A DNA stretch of 38,032 nucleotides, taken from IMG/VR virus record IMGVR_UViG_3300037674_000751, positions 1-38,032 of that record; one strand, 5' to 3'. Made by a program: the position numbers and the translations under genes. The DNA comes from a virus. Shown in pieces: positions 1 to 7,921 of the stretch (the first letter of the stretch is position 1; each line of letters opens with the position of its first letter). The notes under the pieces were generated by a model that was not told where the DNA came from, made no database searches, and saw only the letters and a list, made by a program, of their open reading frames with translations.

Positions 1-1614
1 GTAGATAATAAAGGTGATGCTTGGATTGAATCAAAAGGTAAGAAGTATTCACCATCACAAATATCTGCTTTTACTTTACAAAAAATGAAAGAAACAGCAG
101 AAAAGTATTTAGGTCAAGAAGTTACCAAAGCAGTAATTACAGTACCTGCATACTTTAATGACGCACAACGTCAAGCAACAAAAGACGCAGGTAAAATTGC
201 AGGACTTGAAGTTGAACGTATTGTTAACGAACCAACTGCGGCCGCACTTGCTTATGGATTAGACAAAAAAGCAGACCAAAAAATTGCTGTATACGACTTA
301 GGTGGTGGTACATTTGACGTATCTATCTTAGAAACTGGCGAAAGTGTATTTGAAGTTAAATCAACTAATGGTGACACATCATTAGGTGGTGAAGACTTTG
401 ATAAAGTTTTAATTAATTACCTCGCAAGTGAATTTAAGAAAGACCAAGGCGTTGATTTAATGAATGACAAACTTGTTATTCAAAGACTAAAAGAAGCGGC
501 AGAAAAGGCAAAGATTGAACTGTCTTCTACTATAGAAACAGAAGTTAATCTTCCATTTATAACTGCTGACAAATCAGGACCTAAACACTTAAACATAAAA
601 ATTACAAGAGCCAAGTACGAATCACTAGTTGAGAAACTAATTGCAAGAACACTTGCTCCTTGTAAAACTGCACTAAAGGATTCAGGTTATAAAGCTAGTG
701 ATATCGACGAAGTAGTACTTGTTGGTGGTATGACTAGAATGCCTAAGGTACAAGAAACTGTTAAAAACTTCTTTGGTAAAGAACCTCACAAAGGTGTTAA
801 CCCAGATGAAGTTGTTGCTCTTGGAGCCGCAATTCAGGCTGGTGTATTACAAGGTGATGTTAAAGATGTGTTACTATTAGACGTAACTCCTTTATCACTT
901 GGTATTGAAACACTAGGTGGTGTAGCTACAAAACTTATTGATAAGAACACAACAATACCTACAAAGAAAAGCCAAACGTTTTCTACTGCTGATAATAATC
1001 AAGCGGCAGTTACAATTAAAGTTGTACAAGGTGAACGTGAAATGGCCGCTGACAATAAACTATTAGGAAATTTTGATCTAGTAGGAATTCCGCCAGCACC
1101 AAGAGGTATACCACAAATTGAAGTTACTTTTGATATTGATGCAAATGGAATAGTAAATGTTTCAGCAAAAGATAAAGGAACAGGCAAAGAACAGTCTATC
1201 CAAATTCAAGCATCAGGTGGATTAAGTGATTCTGAAATTGATAATATGGTTAAAGAAGCTGACGCTAATAAAGAAGCTGATAAAAAGAAACGTGATGAAG
1301 TCGATGCTCGTAATAATGCAGATGGGCTTATTCATGCTACTGAGAAGTCATTAGAAGAACATGGTGACAAAGTAACAGCTGAAGACAAAGAAGCTATACA
1401 AACAGCTCTAAGAAGCTTACAGGACGCCTTAAAAGAAGGTACTGATGTTGAAACAATTAAACGAAAAACACAGGATCTAAGTCAAGCGGCTATGAAGCTA
1501 GGTGAAGCTATATATAAAAGTCAACAAGAAGAAACCAAAGAAGAACAACCAGCAACCGACGATAAAAAAGACGATATTGTTGATGCAGAATTTGAAGAAG
1601 TCGATAAGAAGTAA
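1..1614 (+). CDS. dnaK: Chaperone DnaK (Hsp70), 5' end cut off by window edge
   Basis: Reading is open from base 1 and 537 residues are visible; about 100 N-terminal residues (the first part of the ATPase domain) lie outside. Visible are the phosphate-binding motif [13 protein letters not shown] (bases 292-330), the adenosine motif VGGMTRMPK (about 721-747), the interdomain linker DVLLLD (about 865-885), a full substrate-binding domain and lid, and the conserved acidic end [10 protein letters not shown]. Hsp70 uses ATP to bind and release hydrophobic peptides with DnaJ and GrpE; neither partner gene is visible. The gene seems intact, not a fragment. It is followed 33 nt later by clpS and the bilin genes, so it is probably phage-borne, since no flanking bacterial genes are seen. 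Identification of the family is certain; its role in infection is inferred. Confidence 0.95.
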   Translation, partial: VDNKGDAWIESKGKKYSPSQISAFTLQKMKETAEKYLGQEVTKAVITVPAYFNDAQRQATKDAGKIAGLEVERIVNEPTAAALAYGLDKKADQKIAVYDLGGGTFDVSILETGESVFEVKSTNGDTSLGGEDFDKVLINYLASEFKKDQGVDLMNDKLVIQRLKEAAEKAKIELSSTIETEVNLPFITADKSGPKHLNIKITRAKYESLVEKLIARTLAPCKTALKDSGYKASDIDEVVLVGGMTRMPKVQETVKNFFGKEPHKGVNPDEVVALGAAIQAGVLQGDVKDVLLLDVTPLSLGIETLGGVATKLIDKNTTIPTKKSQTFSTADNNQAAVTIKVVQGEREMAADNKLLGNFDLVGIPPAPRGIPQIEVTFDIDANGIVNVSAKDKGTGKEQSIQIQASGGLSDSEIDNMVKEADANKEADKKKRDEVDARNNADGLIHATEKSLEEHGDKVTAEDKEAIQTALRSLQDALKEGTDVETIKRKTQDLSQAAMKLGEAIYKSQQEETKEEQPATDDKKDDIVDAEFEEVDKK

Positions 1615-1647
1615 CCAGCATCAGAAATACGTTTTAGGAGCGCCTTG

Positions 1648-1956
1648 ATGATAAGTAATGTTATGGACGTAGAGATTGACGAAAAAATTAAGCAAAAGAT
1701 TGTTGAGCCCGACTTATATAAAGTTATTTTTCTAAATGACAATGCAACTCCGATGGAGTTCGTTATTGACGTGCTCATTTCAATCTTTAAACACTCTGAT
1801 ACTACTGCACGTGACTTAACGGTTAAGATACACGAAGAAGGGTCAGCTGTTGTTGGTGTATATTCCTTTGAAATTGCAGAACAAAAAGGAGTTGAAGCTA
1901 CCAATTTGAGTCGTTCTCATGGATTTCCGCTCCAGATTAAAGTGGAGAAAGAATGA
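1648..1956 (+). CDS. clpS: ClpS, N-end-rule adaptor of the Clp protease
   Basis: A 102-residue ClpS. The core LYKVIFLNDNATPMEFVIDV (residues 23-42) matches the E. coli motif YKVILVNDDYTPMEFVIDV. Known N-degron contacts are retained: Asn30 and Asp31 (E. coli N34, D35), the gatekeeper Met36 (M40) and His62 (H66); E. coli D36 is Asn32 here. A ~22-residue N-terminal extension, which in ClpS contacts ClpA, is present. I chose ATG 1648 with AGGAG at 1636-1640 over the in-frame TTG at 1645. ClpS delivers proteins with bulky hydrophobic N-termini to ClpAP. The gene overlaps the heme oxygenase start by 4 nt, implying translational coupling. A ClpP gene lies at 8429; no ClpA is in the window, so host ClpA would be the partner. 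Confidence 0.93.
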   Translation: MISNVMDVEIDEKIKQKIVEPDLYKVIFLNDNATPMEFVIDVLISIFKHSDTTARDLTVKIHEEGSAVVGVYSFEIAEQKGVEATNLSRSHGFPLQIKVEKE

Positions 1957-2498
1957 GTTTAAAAGAATTAACCAAAAGTGTTCACAGAGATGCTGAACGT
2001 CAAGATTTTGTAAGTGTTTTAATGTCAGGAGAAATTGATCCTGAGCTTTATGCAACATTTTTAGCAAACCAACATCCAATGTATGATGTGTTAGAAGCAC
2101 TTGCAATGGCTAAAGGATTGTTAAACGGATTACCTGACATACGTAGGGCACCAGCTATTCAAGAAGATTTTAAAGAATTATGGACTAGCTCTGATCCTGC
2201 ACCGCAACTCGAAGTTACTAAAAAATACGTTGACTATCTCCGTGAGATAGCAGACGACGAAACAAGATTATTTGCACACGTATATACTCGCCATATGGGC
2301 GATTTAAGTGGAGGGCGAATGATTAGCAAAAAAGTGCCAGGCGAAGGACGATTATATCAATTTAAAGAGCCTGATACTTTAAAAGCAAAAATACGTGAAC
2401 GGCTAACTGATGACATGGCTGAAGAATCGAAAGTTTGTTTTGAATTTGCTACTCAAACATTTCGAGAGATGATGCCCTATGTCAAATCATCAAGTTAA
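1953..2498 (+). CDS. ho1: Heme oxygenase (biliverdin-forming)
   Basis: A 181-residue heme oxygenase. His11 in LTKSVHRDAE is the proximal heme ligand, and the distal helix motif GDLSGGR is at residues 116-122. The family opens heme with O2 and reductant to biliverdin IX-alpha, CO and Fe2+. Length is shorter than typical cyanobacterial HO1 (about 240 residues), with the loss mainly at the C-terminus, but the catalytic core is complete. The start overlaps clpS by 4 nt and the end overlaps the halogenase by 20 nt. A bilin reductase lies three genes downstream, so biliverdin is the likely intermediate. Cytosolic; electrons presumably come from ferredoxin. Confidence 0.94.
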   Translation: MSLKELTKSVHRDAERQDFVSVLMSGEIDPELYATFLANQHPMYDVLEALAMAKGLLNGLPDIRRAPAIQEDFKELWTSSDPAPQLEVTKKYVDYLREIADDETRLFAHVYTRHMGDLSGGRMISKKVPGEGRLYQFKEPDTLKAKIRERLTDDMAEESKVCFEFATQTFREMMPYVKSSS

Positions 2499-3993
2499 AT
2501 CAATATGTATAGCAGGTGGTGGTTCAGCAGGATGGCTAACAGCCGCCTATGCATTACGTATACTACCATCTGATATAAACATCACACTAGTTGAAAGTCC
2601 TAATATTCCAATCATTGGAGTAGGCGAAGCAACACTATTAGGATTTGATAAATTTCTTAGTAAAGAATGTAATATTCCTTTTGAACTATGGACAAAAGAA
2701 TGTGATGTTACAATTAAACTAGGAACAAAATTTACTGACTGGTACGGAGACGGCTTAGATATATGGGAACCTTTCTTAGTACCTACAATTTCACATAACG
2801 ATTATCATTTTGATATACTTGATTTAACTCTTAAAGCTAAAATTGTCAAACCAGACTTTTATTCAACGTGTTCAAGTTGGTATGAAATTAGTGTAGAAGA
2901 TCAAAAAATTCCTTCCACAGCATCATTAAATGGTCCTGGCTCAGGGGATCACGAAGTAGCTTACAATTTAGATGCAATAAAACTAGCAAACTTTTTAAGT
3001 AGGTGGTGTAACGAAAAGTATCCCCAACTAACTCATATTAAAAAACATATAGATAAGCCTGTTGTTAAAGATGGAAACATAGACCATTTAATACTACAAG
3101 ACGGCAGTACTATTCATGCTGATGTGTTTATAGATTGTACTGGATTTAAAAAACTATTATCAAATGCAATAGGAGGAAGTGACTGGCGTGACCATAGTGA
3201 TATGCTATATGTTAATTCAGCAGTTGCTAGTCAAATTAATTACAAAAACGACGAAGAACCTCAACACCCATACGTAGACGCTACTGCTCATGACTTAGGT
3301 TGGATTTGGAAAACTCCTATTAAAGACAGAATAGGTAGTGGGTTATGTTATAACAATACGATTACAACAAAACAAGAAGCCGAAGATGCCTTTGTACAAC
3401 ATTGGGGTAAAGATAGATTAAGAACAGGCGAATTTAATCACATAAAATTTACTCCAGAGTATAATGCAAAAAATTGGCGGGGCAATGTTATTCCAGTAGG
3501 ATTGTCTAGTGGATTTGTTGAACCTTTAGAATCATCTGGTATAGCTTTAATGGTTAATAGTATGGCTCCAATTGGAGATTTTTTAATACGTGGAGAATAT
3601 ACAGACGCCGATAGAGAAGACTATAATGAAAGACTTACATTTGTTTATCAAAATACAATGGACTTTATGGGATTACATTATTTTAATAATCCACGAACAG
3701 GACCTTTCTGGAAGCTAGTTGAAGAAAAATATAATTCTACAGAATCTTTATTTGATTTAGTTAAAGGATTTAAATTAATTAGCAACACATCATTCCAACA
3801 ACAACACTTCCCTAGAGATACCGGACTTTATCATGAATACAATTGGAAATTATGGGCATACACATCTGGGATAGGCACTATGACTGGAGAGATGAGTGAA
3901 GAAGATGCACTAGCACATATTAACTCAATAAAAGATCACGATAACGAAGTATCTTATCCTGGAGTAAAAAATAGAGATTGGTCAAATAGATGA
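2479..3993 (+). CDS. Flavin-dependent tryptophan-halogenase-like enzyme
   Basis: A 504-residue FAD-dependent halogenase of the PrnA/RebH type. The FAD motif GGGSAGW is at residues 13-19 and GVGEAT at 47-52. The segment ECDVTIKLGTKFTDW (about 74-88) aligns without gaps to the PrnA/RebH region carrying the catalytic lysine, and both lysines (80 and 84) are kept. GWIWKTP (about 274-280) corresponds to the halogenase signature WxWxIP with Ile replaced by Thr. GFVEPLESSG (about 345-354) holds the Glu-Ser pair that corresponds to PrnA E346/S347. Family chemistry is FADH2 + O2 + halide giving HOX, guided to an electron-rich ring. Substrate is unknown. Cyanophage VirX1 is a known viral relative. Sits between heme oxygenase and nitrilase, overlapping both. 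Confidence 0.9.
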   Translation: MSNHQVKSICIAGGGSAGWLTAAYALRILPSDINITLVESPNIPIIGVGEATLLGFDKFLSKECNIPFELWTKECDVTIKLGTKFTDWYGDGLDIWEPFLVPTISHNDYHFDILDLTLKAKIVKPDFYSTCSSWYEISVEDQKIPSTASLNGPGSGDHEVAYNLDAIKLANFLSRWCNEKYPQLTHIKKHIDKPVVKDGNIDHLILQDGSTIHADVFIDCTGFKKLLSNAIGGSDWRDHSDMLYVNSAVASQINYKNDEEPQHPYVDATAHDLGWIWKTPIKDRIGSGLCYNNTITTKQEAEDAFVQHWGKDRLRTGEFNHIKFTPEYNAKNWRGNVIPVGLSSGFVEPLESSGIALMVNSMAPIGDFLIRGEYTDADREDYNERLTFVYQNTMDFMGLHYFNNPRTGPFWKLVEEKYNSTESLFDLVKGFKLISNTSFQQQHFPRDTGLYHEYNWKLWAYTSGIGTMTGEMSEEDALAHINSIKDHDNEVSYPGVKNRDWSNR

Positions 3994-4763
3994 GATTAGC
4001 CGGAGCACAAATACCTGTTTCTAAAGATGTTGAGAAAAATGTCGAAACTATAAAACACGCAATTGATTGGGCTACAGATAACGAGTGTGATTTTCTTGTA
4101 ACGCCTGAAGGTTCTTTAAGTGGATATCTTCCAGGGTTTAATATTGAAGAAACTATTAAAGGACTTGCTGACATCGAAGAATATGCTAAAGAAAAAAGTA
4201 TGGGGTTATGTTTAGGAACATTATGGCTTGATAAAGAAGACCAAGGTGATATTAGAAGAAATCAAATTAGATTTTATGATAAAGAAGGTGTATTTTTAGG
4301 CCGTGCTAATAAAACACATGGTGTTAATCATGATGAAACTTTTTTAATGAATGATATTGATAAAGAAGGTATTAGAATTTTCTCACTACTAACTCCACCT
4401 GGTGGTACAGGTCAACAGTATCTTAATGCAGTTGGATTAATATGTAATGATATGTGGCCACACTATGCTAGTAAAAGTATACCTCATTTAGCTGAATTGG
4501 CAGGAGCAACAATTTTAATCCATAGTTCAAATGGTGCTAGAGGAAATGACAAAGATAAAGTATATAATACATGGCACGATGCCAATTTAAAAATGATAAG
4601 TCATATTACACGAATTCCTATTATAACTGTGGATAATATATATCATATAAACGGCGAATATTATGACGGACCTACAAGTAGTGAAAGCGGTGTTGTTATA
4701 GACGGCGAATGGGTAACAGATGTTCCAAGAACAGGAACACAATATTTTTATTGGGATTTTTAA
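3990..4763 (+). CDS. Carbon-nitrogen hydrolase (nitrilase superfamily)
   Basis: A 257-residue nitrilase-superfamily protein, about the usual single-domain length. The Glu-Lys-Cys triad is visible: Glu40 in TPEGSLSGY, Lys108 in GRANKTHG and Cys152 in GLICNDMW. Members hydrolyse or condense nitrile, amide, N-carbamoyl or acylated amine C-N bonds; the sequence does not tell which. The start ATG overlaps the halogenase stop by 4 nt (ATGA) and the stop lies 1 nt before the bilin reductase start, so it is translated as part of the same operon. Action on a pigment side chain, on a tryptophan-derived amide or nitrile, or on nitrogen salvage are all open possibilities. Confidence 0.88.
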   Translation: MRLAGAQIPVSKDVEKNVETIKHAIDWATDNECDFLVTPEGSLSGYLPGFNIEETIKGLADIEEYAKEKSMGLCLGTLWLDKEDQGDIRRNQIRFYDKEGVFLGRANKTHGVNHDETFLMNDIDKEGIRIFSLLTPPGGTGQQYLNAVGLICNDMWPHYASKSIPHLAELAGATILIHSSNGARGNDKDKVYNTWHDANLKMISHITRIPIITVDNIYHINGEYYDGPTSSESGVVIDGEWVTDVPRTGTQYFYWDF

Positions 4764-4764
4764 T

Positions 4765-5460
4765 ATGAGCGTACTATGGAATAAACTAATACAAAGTCAA
4801 GAAGATATTATTAATATTTTCGATAGTCAATGTAAAGAAATACAAGAACCAGGTATGGATCATTTTAATCAGCCCGACGGAGGTTGGATTAATAGAGTAT
4901 GGGCTAATGATAATATACGTAGAGCTCATATTGACGTAGTAGATGCACGTGAGTCAAAAGGTCTTTGGATGATGCACGTATGCTGTTTTCCTGTATTAAA
5001 TAATGACGGCCCTATATATGGATTTGATGTTATCTCTGGTAAGAACAAAATGACTGGGGCCTTTCATGACTTTTCAGCTTCTTCTGGTGGCGCAGATCAT
5101 CCATTAGTAGAGTGGTTTGAAAACGAAGTTAAAGAATTTATTCCAAGCAAAAGACGTGAATTACCTCAATGGGCATTAAACATCTTTACAGATAGTTTTA
5201 TTGCCGCAGGTAATGTTCAAGATGACGAAGAAGCTACAGCTATAATAGACCTAGCAGTAAATAATCTAAAAGTATACTTTGAAAGCATAGGGCAATATGC
5301 GGGCATGGGCGATCGTGAGCTTACAATAGCATCACAAAATTATTACTGTGATAATCAGCAACAAAACCCACACACACCACGAGTAATGACTAGTTTAGGC
5401 CTTAACGAAGCTGATGTGCAAAAGTTTTGTACGGATATGCTCTTCCCTAAAATAGTATAA
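4765..5460 (+). CDS. Ferredoxin-dependent bilin reductase (PcyA/PcyX/PebS family)
   Basis: A 231-residue protein recognisable as an FDBR (HY2 family). PIYGFDVISG (83-92) matches PcyA PLFGCDIVAG, with Asp88 equal to catalytic D105. MMHVCCF holds His71, equal to H88; RAHIDV holds His55, equal to H74. RRELPQW and the C-terminal NYYCDNQQQN also match PcyA. PcyA Glu76 is replaced by Asp57. The start is ATG 4765; an in-frame ATG at 4720 lies inside the nitrilase gene and is less likely. FDBRs reduce biliverdin with ferredoxin electrons to phycobilins. Viral members include PebS of cyanophage P-SSM2 and the metagenomic PcyX, both giving phycoerythrobilin. Resemblance to PcyA plus the phage context points to PcyX, but this needs a tree. 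Confidence 0.88.
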   Translation: MSVLWNKLIQSQEDIINIFDSQCKEIQEPGMDHFNQPDGGWINRVWANDNIRRAHIDVVDARESKGLWMMHVCCFPVLNNDGPIYGFDVISGKNKMTGAFHDFSASSGGADHPLVEWFENEVKEFIPSKRRELPQWALNIFTDSFIAAGNVQDDEEATAIIDLAVNNLKVYFESIGQYAGMGDRELTIASQNYYCDNQQQNPHTPRVMTSLGLNEADVQKFCTDMLFPKIV

Positions 5461-5463
5461 ATA
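5456..5463 (+). promoter_or_regulatory. T4-type late promoter octamer TATAAATA
   Basis: Perfect match to the T4 late -10 consensus. It contains the TAA stop of the bilin reductase (5458-5460), and the ATG of the nuclease-like gene follows 8 nt after the octamer. With the T4 start-site geometry, transcription would begin about 3 nt before the ATG. Confidence 0.75.
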
Positions 5464-5471
5464 GTAATACT

Positions 5472-7151
5472 ATGCGATTTTACGAGTTTAAAACAGTTCT
5501 AAATCAGACAGGGAATCCTGCAGATAAGCCAACAGAGCAGGTACCGGCACCTGCACCAGCACCGATTCCACCAAAACCGCCAGTAGCAGGAGACGACACA
5601 TTATCATCTACTCCTGAAGTAGTTAAAAACGCTGAACAAGTAGCTGGTAATATCGATAAAATGGATCTGTCAACGATTCCAGAACCTGCTTTGCAAAAAG
5701 CAAATACGTTTGTTAAAAATCTGTTAACAAAAATACAACAAAAAGTATCACAACTTACAGGTACAGAAGTACAAACAGAAGATGCCGCTGGTGAAGTAAC
5801 TTTAAATTCGAATTTAGAAACACTAATGACTCAACTGGCAAAATTATGTGCAGAAACTGGCCTATTAGGAAGAAAAAAGGTTGATTGTACAGCGTTCTTA
5901 CAAGGTATGGGTCTAGAAAAAATGGACCAATTAGAAAATTATTTACAATCAGCACAACAACAAGGACATGACGTTGGTTACGAAAAAGGTACTGATGATA
6001 CTAAACAAGCATATAAAGCCTTTAAGAAATCATTGAATACAAAGATTGACACTTTAGTTAAAAAAGCTGAAGGAATAGATGCTGTTGTTGAGTGGGATCG
6101 AAAAAATATCTCAGCTGTACAAACAAGTATCCGAGAAAGATTAAAATCAATTGTTGACCATCTAGAGGAAAGAGACATAACACCACAAACTATCAATGCC
6201 TTTTTAGATTTAGCTATTGCAGGTAAAATAATTAATATGAAAAGTTTAGTATCTGCAAAAAGTGGTAATATTGATTCTCATATAAACGAAGAATTGCCGC
6301 CGGATATTAAACAGCTTTTTGATAATGAAATTAAAGATCTATTCTTTAAATTTATACCAGGTGGAACAACAGCAGGAAATTACGGACCAACAGAAGTAGC
6401 ACTAGCAATTCTTGGTAACCCAGCTAAGAAGGCAGACACAGGTGACCTAGAAGTTGACGGCACTATGTTTGAACTAAAAGGAAGTGGGTATGATGCTAAA
6501 GGTAACCCAGGAAGTTTATACGGTGCAAGACTTAACTCAAAAGGTATTTCAGATGGGACATCTGGATGGAATACACTTGATGCAGAAATTAAAAAAATGA
6601 TGCCAAAGATTAAAAGTGCAAATAAAACTAAAGATAAAACAGCAGTACAAGGCGGAGCGAAAATTCCTGGATATTTAAGATATATGAATGGCACTAAAAC
6701 TAAGAAAGGCATCAAGTGGAAAGAAGCAAGTAGGTATAACTTTAATGGAGCAGGACTAAAACGTTTAAATAGCGAAATACTTGGGCCAGTAGGTAATCCT
6801 AAAAAAACATTTAACTTATTAACAAATACATTTAAAAAGATAGTTACTGGCTGGAAAAAAGTATCTAGCTGGGATAAACGTATTAAGGGTATGATAAACA
6901 GTGATGGTACTGTTGATCAAGATAAATTATTTACACAATATAGTGCTATTGCATATGATAGTTATAATAAAGAAGATGAAGTTGAAAATATCCTTTTTGT
7001 TAACTCATCTAACAGAAACTATTATCTAGTTAGCGGACAAAATCCTACAGAATTACTACAAGCTATTGAATCGGGTGAAATTATAATTAAAGGTGGTATT
7101 ACTTGGAATGACGATCAACAAAAAGCTACACCACAATACTCAATAAAATAA
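5472..7151 (+). CDS. PD-(D/E)XK nuclease-like late protein with Pro-rich linker
   Basis: 559 residues, function not established. The N-terminus MRFYEFKTVL resembles the short T4 capsid-targeting sequence (MKTYQEFIAE), then comes a Pro/Ala-rich linker (about residues 24-38), a helical middle (about 45-290), and a C-terminal domain. In that domain Asp325 in GDLEVDG and Glu334-x-Lys336 in FELKG form a D...ExK pattern typical of the PD-(D/E)XK nuclease fold, preceded by GPTEVALAIL with a conserved-looking Glu. The late octamer directly before the ATG says it is made with virion proteins. A nuclease carried in the capsid, or one acting in packaging or repair, is my inference. The long central region looks like coiled coil and carries no known motif I recognise. 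Confidence 0.7.
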   Translation: MRFYEFKTVLNQTGNPADKPTEQVPAPAPAPIPPKPPVAGDDTLSSTPEVVKNAEQVAGNIDKMDLSTIPEPALQKANTFVKNLLTKIQQKVSQLTGTEVQTEDAAGEVTLNSNLETLMTQLAKLCAETGLLGRKKVDCTAFLQGMGLEKMDQLENYLQSAQQQGHDVGYEKGTDDTKQAYKAFKKSLNTKIDTLVKKAEGIDAVVEWDRKNISAVQTSIRERLKSIVDHLEERDITPQTINAFLDLAIAGKIINMKSLVSAKSGNIDSHINEELPPDIKQLFDNEIKDLFFKFIPGGTTAGNYGPTEVALAILGNPAKKADTGDLEVDGTMFELKGSGYDAKGNPGSLYGARLNSKGISDGTSGWNTLDAEIKKMMPKIKSANKTKDKTAVQGGAKIPGYLRYMNGTKTKKGIKWKEASRYNFNGAGLKRLNSEILGPVGNPKKTFNLLTNTFKKIVTGWKKVSSWDKRIKGMINSDGTVDQDKLFTQYSAIAYDSYNKEDEVENILFVNSSNRNYYLVSGQNPTELLQAIESGEIIIKGGITWNDDQQKATPQYSIK

Positions 7152-7168
7152 AACGAGTAATTAATTAT

Positions 7169-7197
7169 TTGACAATAGTAATAAATTATTATATACT
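7169..7197 (+). promoter_or_regulatory. Sigma-70 promoter (TTGACA-17-TATACT)
   Basis: Consensus -35 TTGACA at 7169-7174 and -10 TATACT at 7192-7197, 17 bp apart, ahead of the small gene at 7219. The 12 bases TAATTATTTGAC recur exactly at the promoter at 7869. Confidence 0.85.
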
Positions 7198-7218
7198 AAA
7201 CACTAATTAGGAGAAGTT

Positions 7219-7413
7219 ATGTTGCACAAAATTAGTGAAATGTGCGATCTAGTAAGAGTAATACACAACAAATCAGAAAACTTAAGACAATTAAAATACG
7301 GACAGCCAAAACAAGAACAAGACAAACGTATAATTGATTATCATGTTTCTGACATTCAGGCTATGTGTAGACAGATTGCAGAGGATAAACAACCTTACGA
7401 AAAACGGGAATAA
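7219..7413 (+). CDS. Small hypothetical protein, 64 aa
   Basis: Not recognised. A small soluble helical protein rich in Lys, Gln and Glu, with no signal peptide or membrane segment. It has its own consensus sigma-70 promoter and a strong ribosome binding site AGGAGA (7209-7214), so it is probably expressed early and strongly, as expected of a host-takeover protein. Its last 19 bases overlap, tail to tail, with the reverse-strand gene ending at 7395. No terminator fits in that overlap. Confidence 0.7.
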   Translation: MLHKISEMCDLVRVIHNKSENLRQLKYGQPKQEQDKRIIDYHVSDIQAMCRQIAEDKQPYEKRE

Positions 7414-7793
7414 GGATTAGTTGTACTTAATTCTATAAAATCTCGTAAGAAGATAAAGTGTTTACTCAATGACTCAAATAGTTCGTGGTTTAACGTTGTT
7501 ATTCTACTATAACTAGACCTTCCAACCTCTACAAAATAATCCCTTTCTCCATATCGTGGAAACACACCAGAAACAAAAAGACACGTATCTCCTAGTTCTT
7601 TTGCATTTCTTGAATGTCTAATAGTTAAGTAGGATTCTGCAAAGGATTTTTTAGGTAAAAAATCATTCTTATCAATATGGTCAGCCAAGAGCATTACAAC
7701 ATAACACTCTATATCATTCGGTAAAGTAAGCCCTTGGCTTTCTTGGGTTTCTTTAACAACCCCATAAAAAGCCGTTTGGTAAACGTCCCTCAT
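7395..7793 (-). CDS. Conserved hypothetical protein, 132 aa
   Basis: Function unknown. Sequence features such as ELGDTCLFVSGVFPRYGER followed by YFVEVGRSSYSRI look like a recurring bacterial and phage hypothetical family, and the protein is globular with helical N- and C-terminal parts. It is the only reverse-strand gene in this region and sits between two forward sigma-70 promoters. A late-type octamer AATAAATA on the reverse strand ends 4 nt before its ATG and no Shine-Dalgarno is visible, which predicts a leaderless late mRNA. Coding is supported by length and by the lack of a competing forward frame. Confidence 0.7.
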   Translation of the reverse strand: MRDVYQTAFYGVVKETQESQGLTLPNDIECYVVMLLADHIDKNDFLPKKSFAESYLTIRHSRNAKELGDTCLFVSGVFPRYGERDYFVEVGRSSYSRITTLNHELFESLSKHFIFLRDFIELSTTNPYSRFS

Positions 7794-7797
7794 ACTG

Positions 7798-7805
7798 TAT
7801 TTATT
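7798..7805 (-). promoter_or_regulatory. Late promoter octamer AATAAATA (reverse strand)
   Basis: Seven of eight matches to TATAAATA, read on the reverse strand, 4 nt before the ATG of the 132-residue gene. The spacing repeats that seen at 18807 and 30565. Confidence 0.5.
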
Positions 7806-7868
7806 TGGTTTTGGACAACCATGGTACTAAACCATTGATTTTACTAGATATAATCGAAACCTAATTAT

Positions 7869-7897
7869 TTGACTTTTAGGGGTAAATTTGTTATAAT
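7869..7897 (+). promoter_or_regulatory. Sigma-70 promoter (TTGACT-17-TATAAT)
   Basis: -35 TTGACT at 7869-7874 and perfect -10 TATAAT at 7892-7897 with 17-bp spacing, before the SprT-like gene. It shares TAATTATTTGAC with the promoter at 7169. Confidence 0.85.
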
Positions 7898-7921
7898 TAT
7901 AATATACATGAGGTAAAGATT

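Noticed and set aside
1-1956. DnaK and ClpS as host chromosome contamination
   Set aside because: clpS overlaps the heme oxygenase gene in the same operon as the viral-type bilin and halogenase genes; no bacterial neighbours are seen. The left edge cannot be checked.
1953-5460. Cyanophage origin from heme oxygenase plus bilin reductase
   Set aside because: The reductase resembles PcyA more than PebS and no photosynthesis gene is in the window, so the host type is left open.
7818-7825. Palindrome ACCATGGT between 7793 and 7869
   Set aside because: Short, single copy and not placed over a promoter; no support as an operator.
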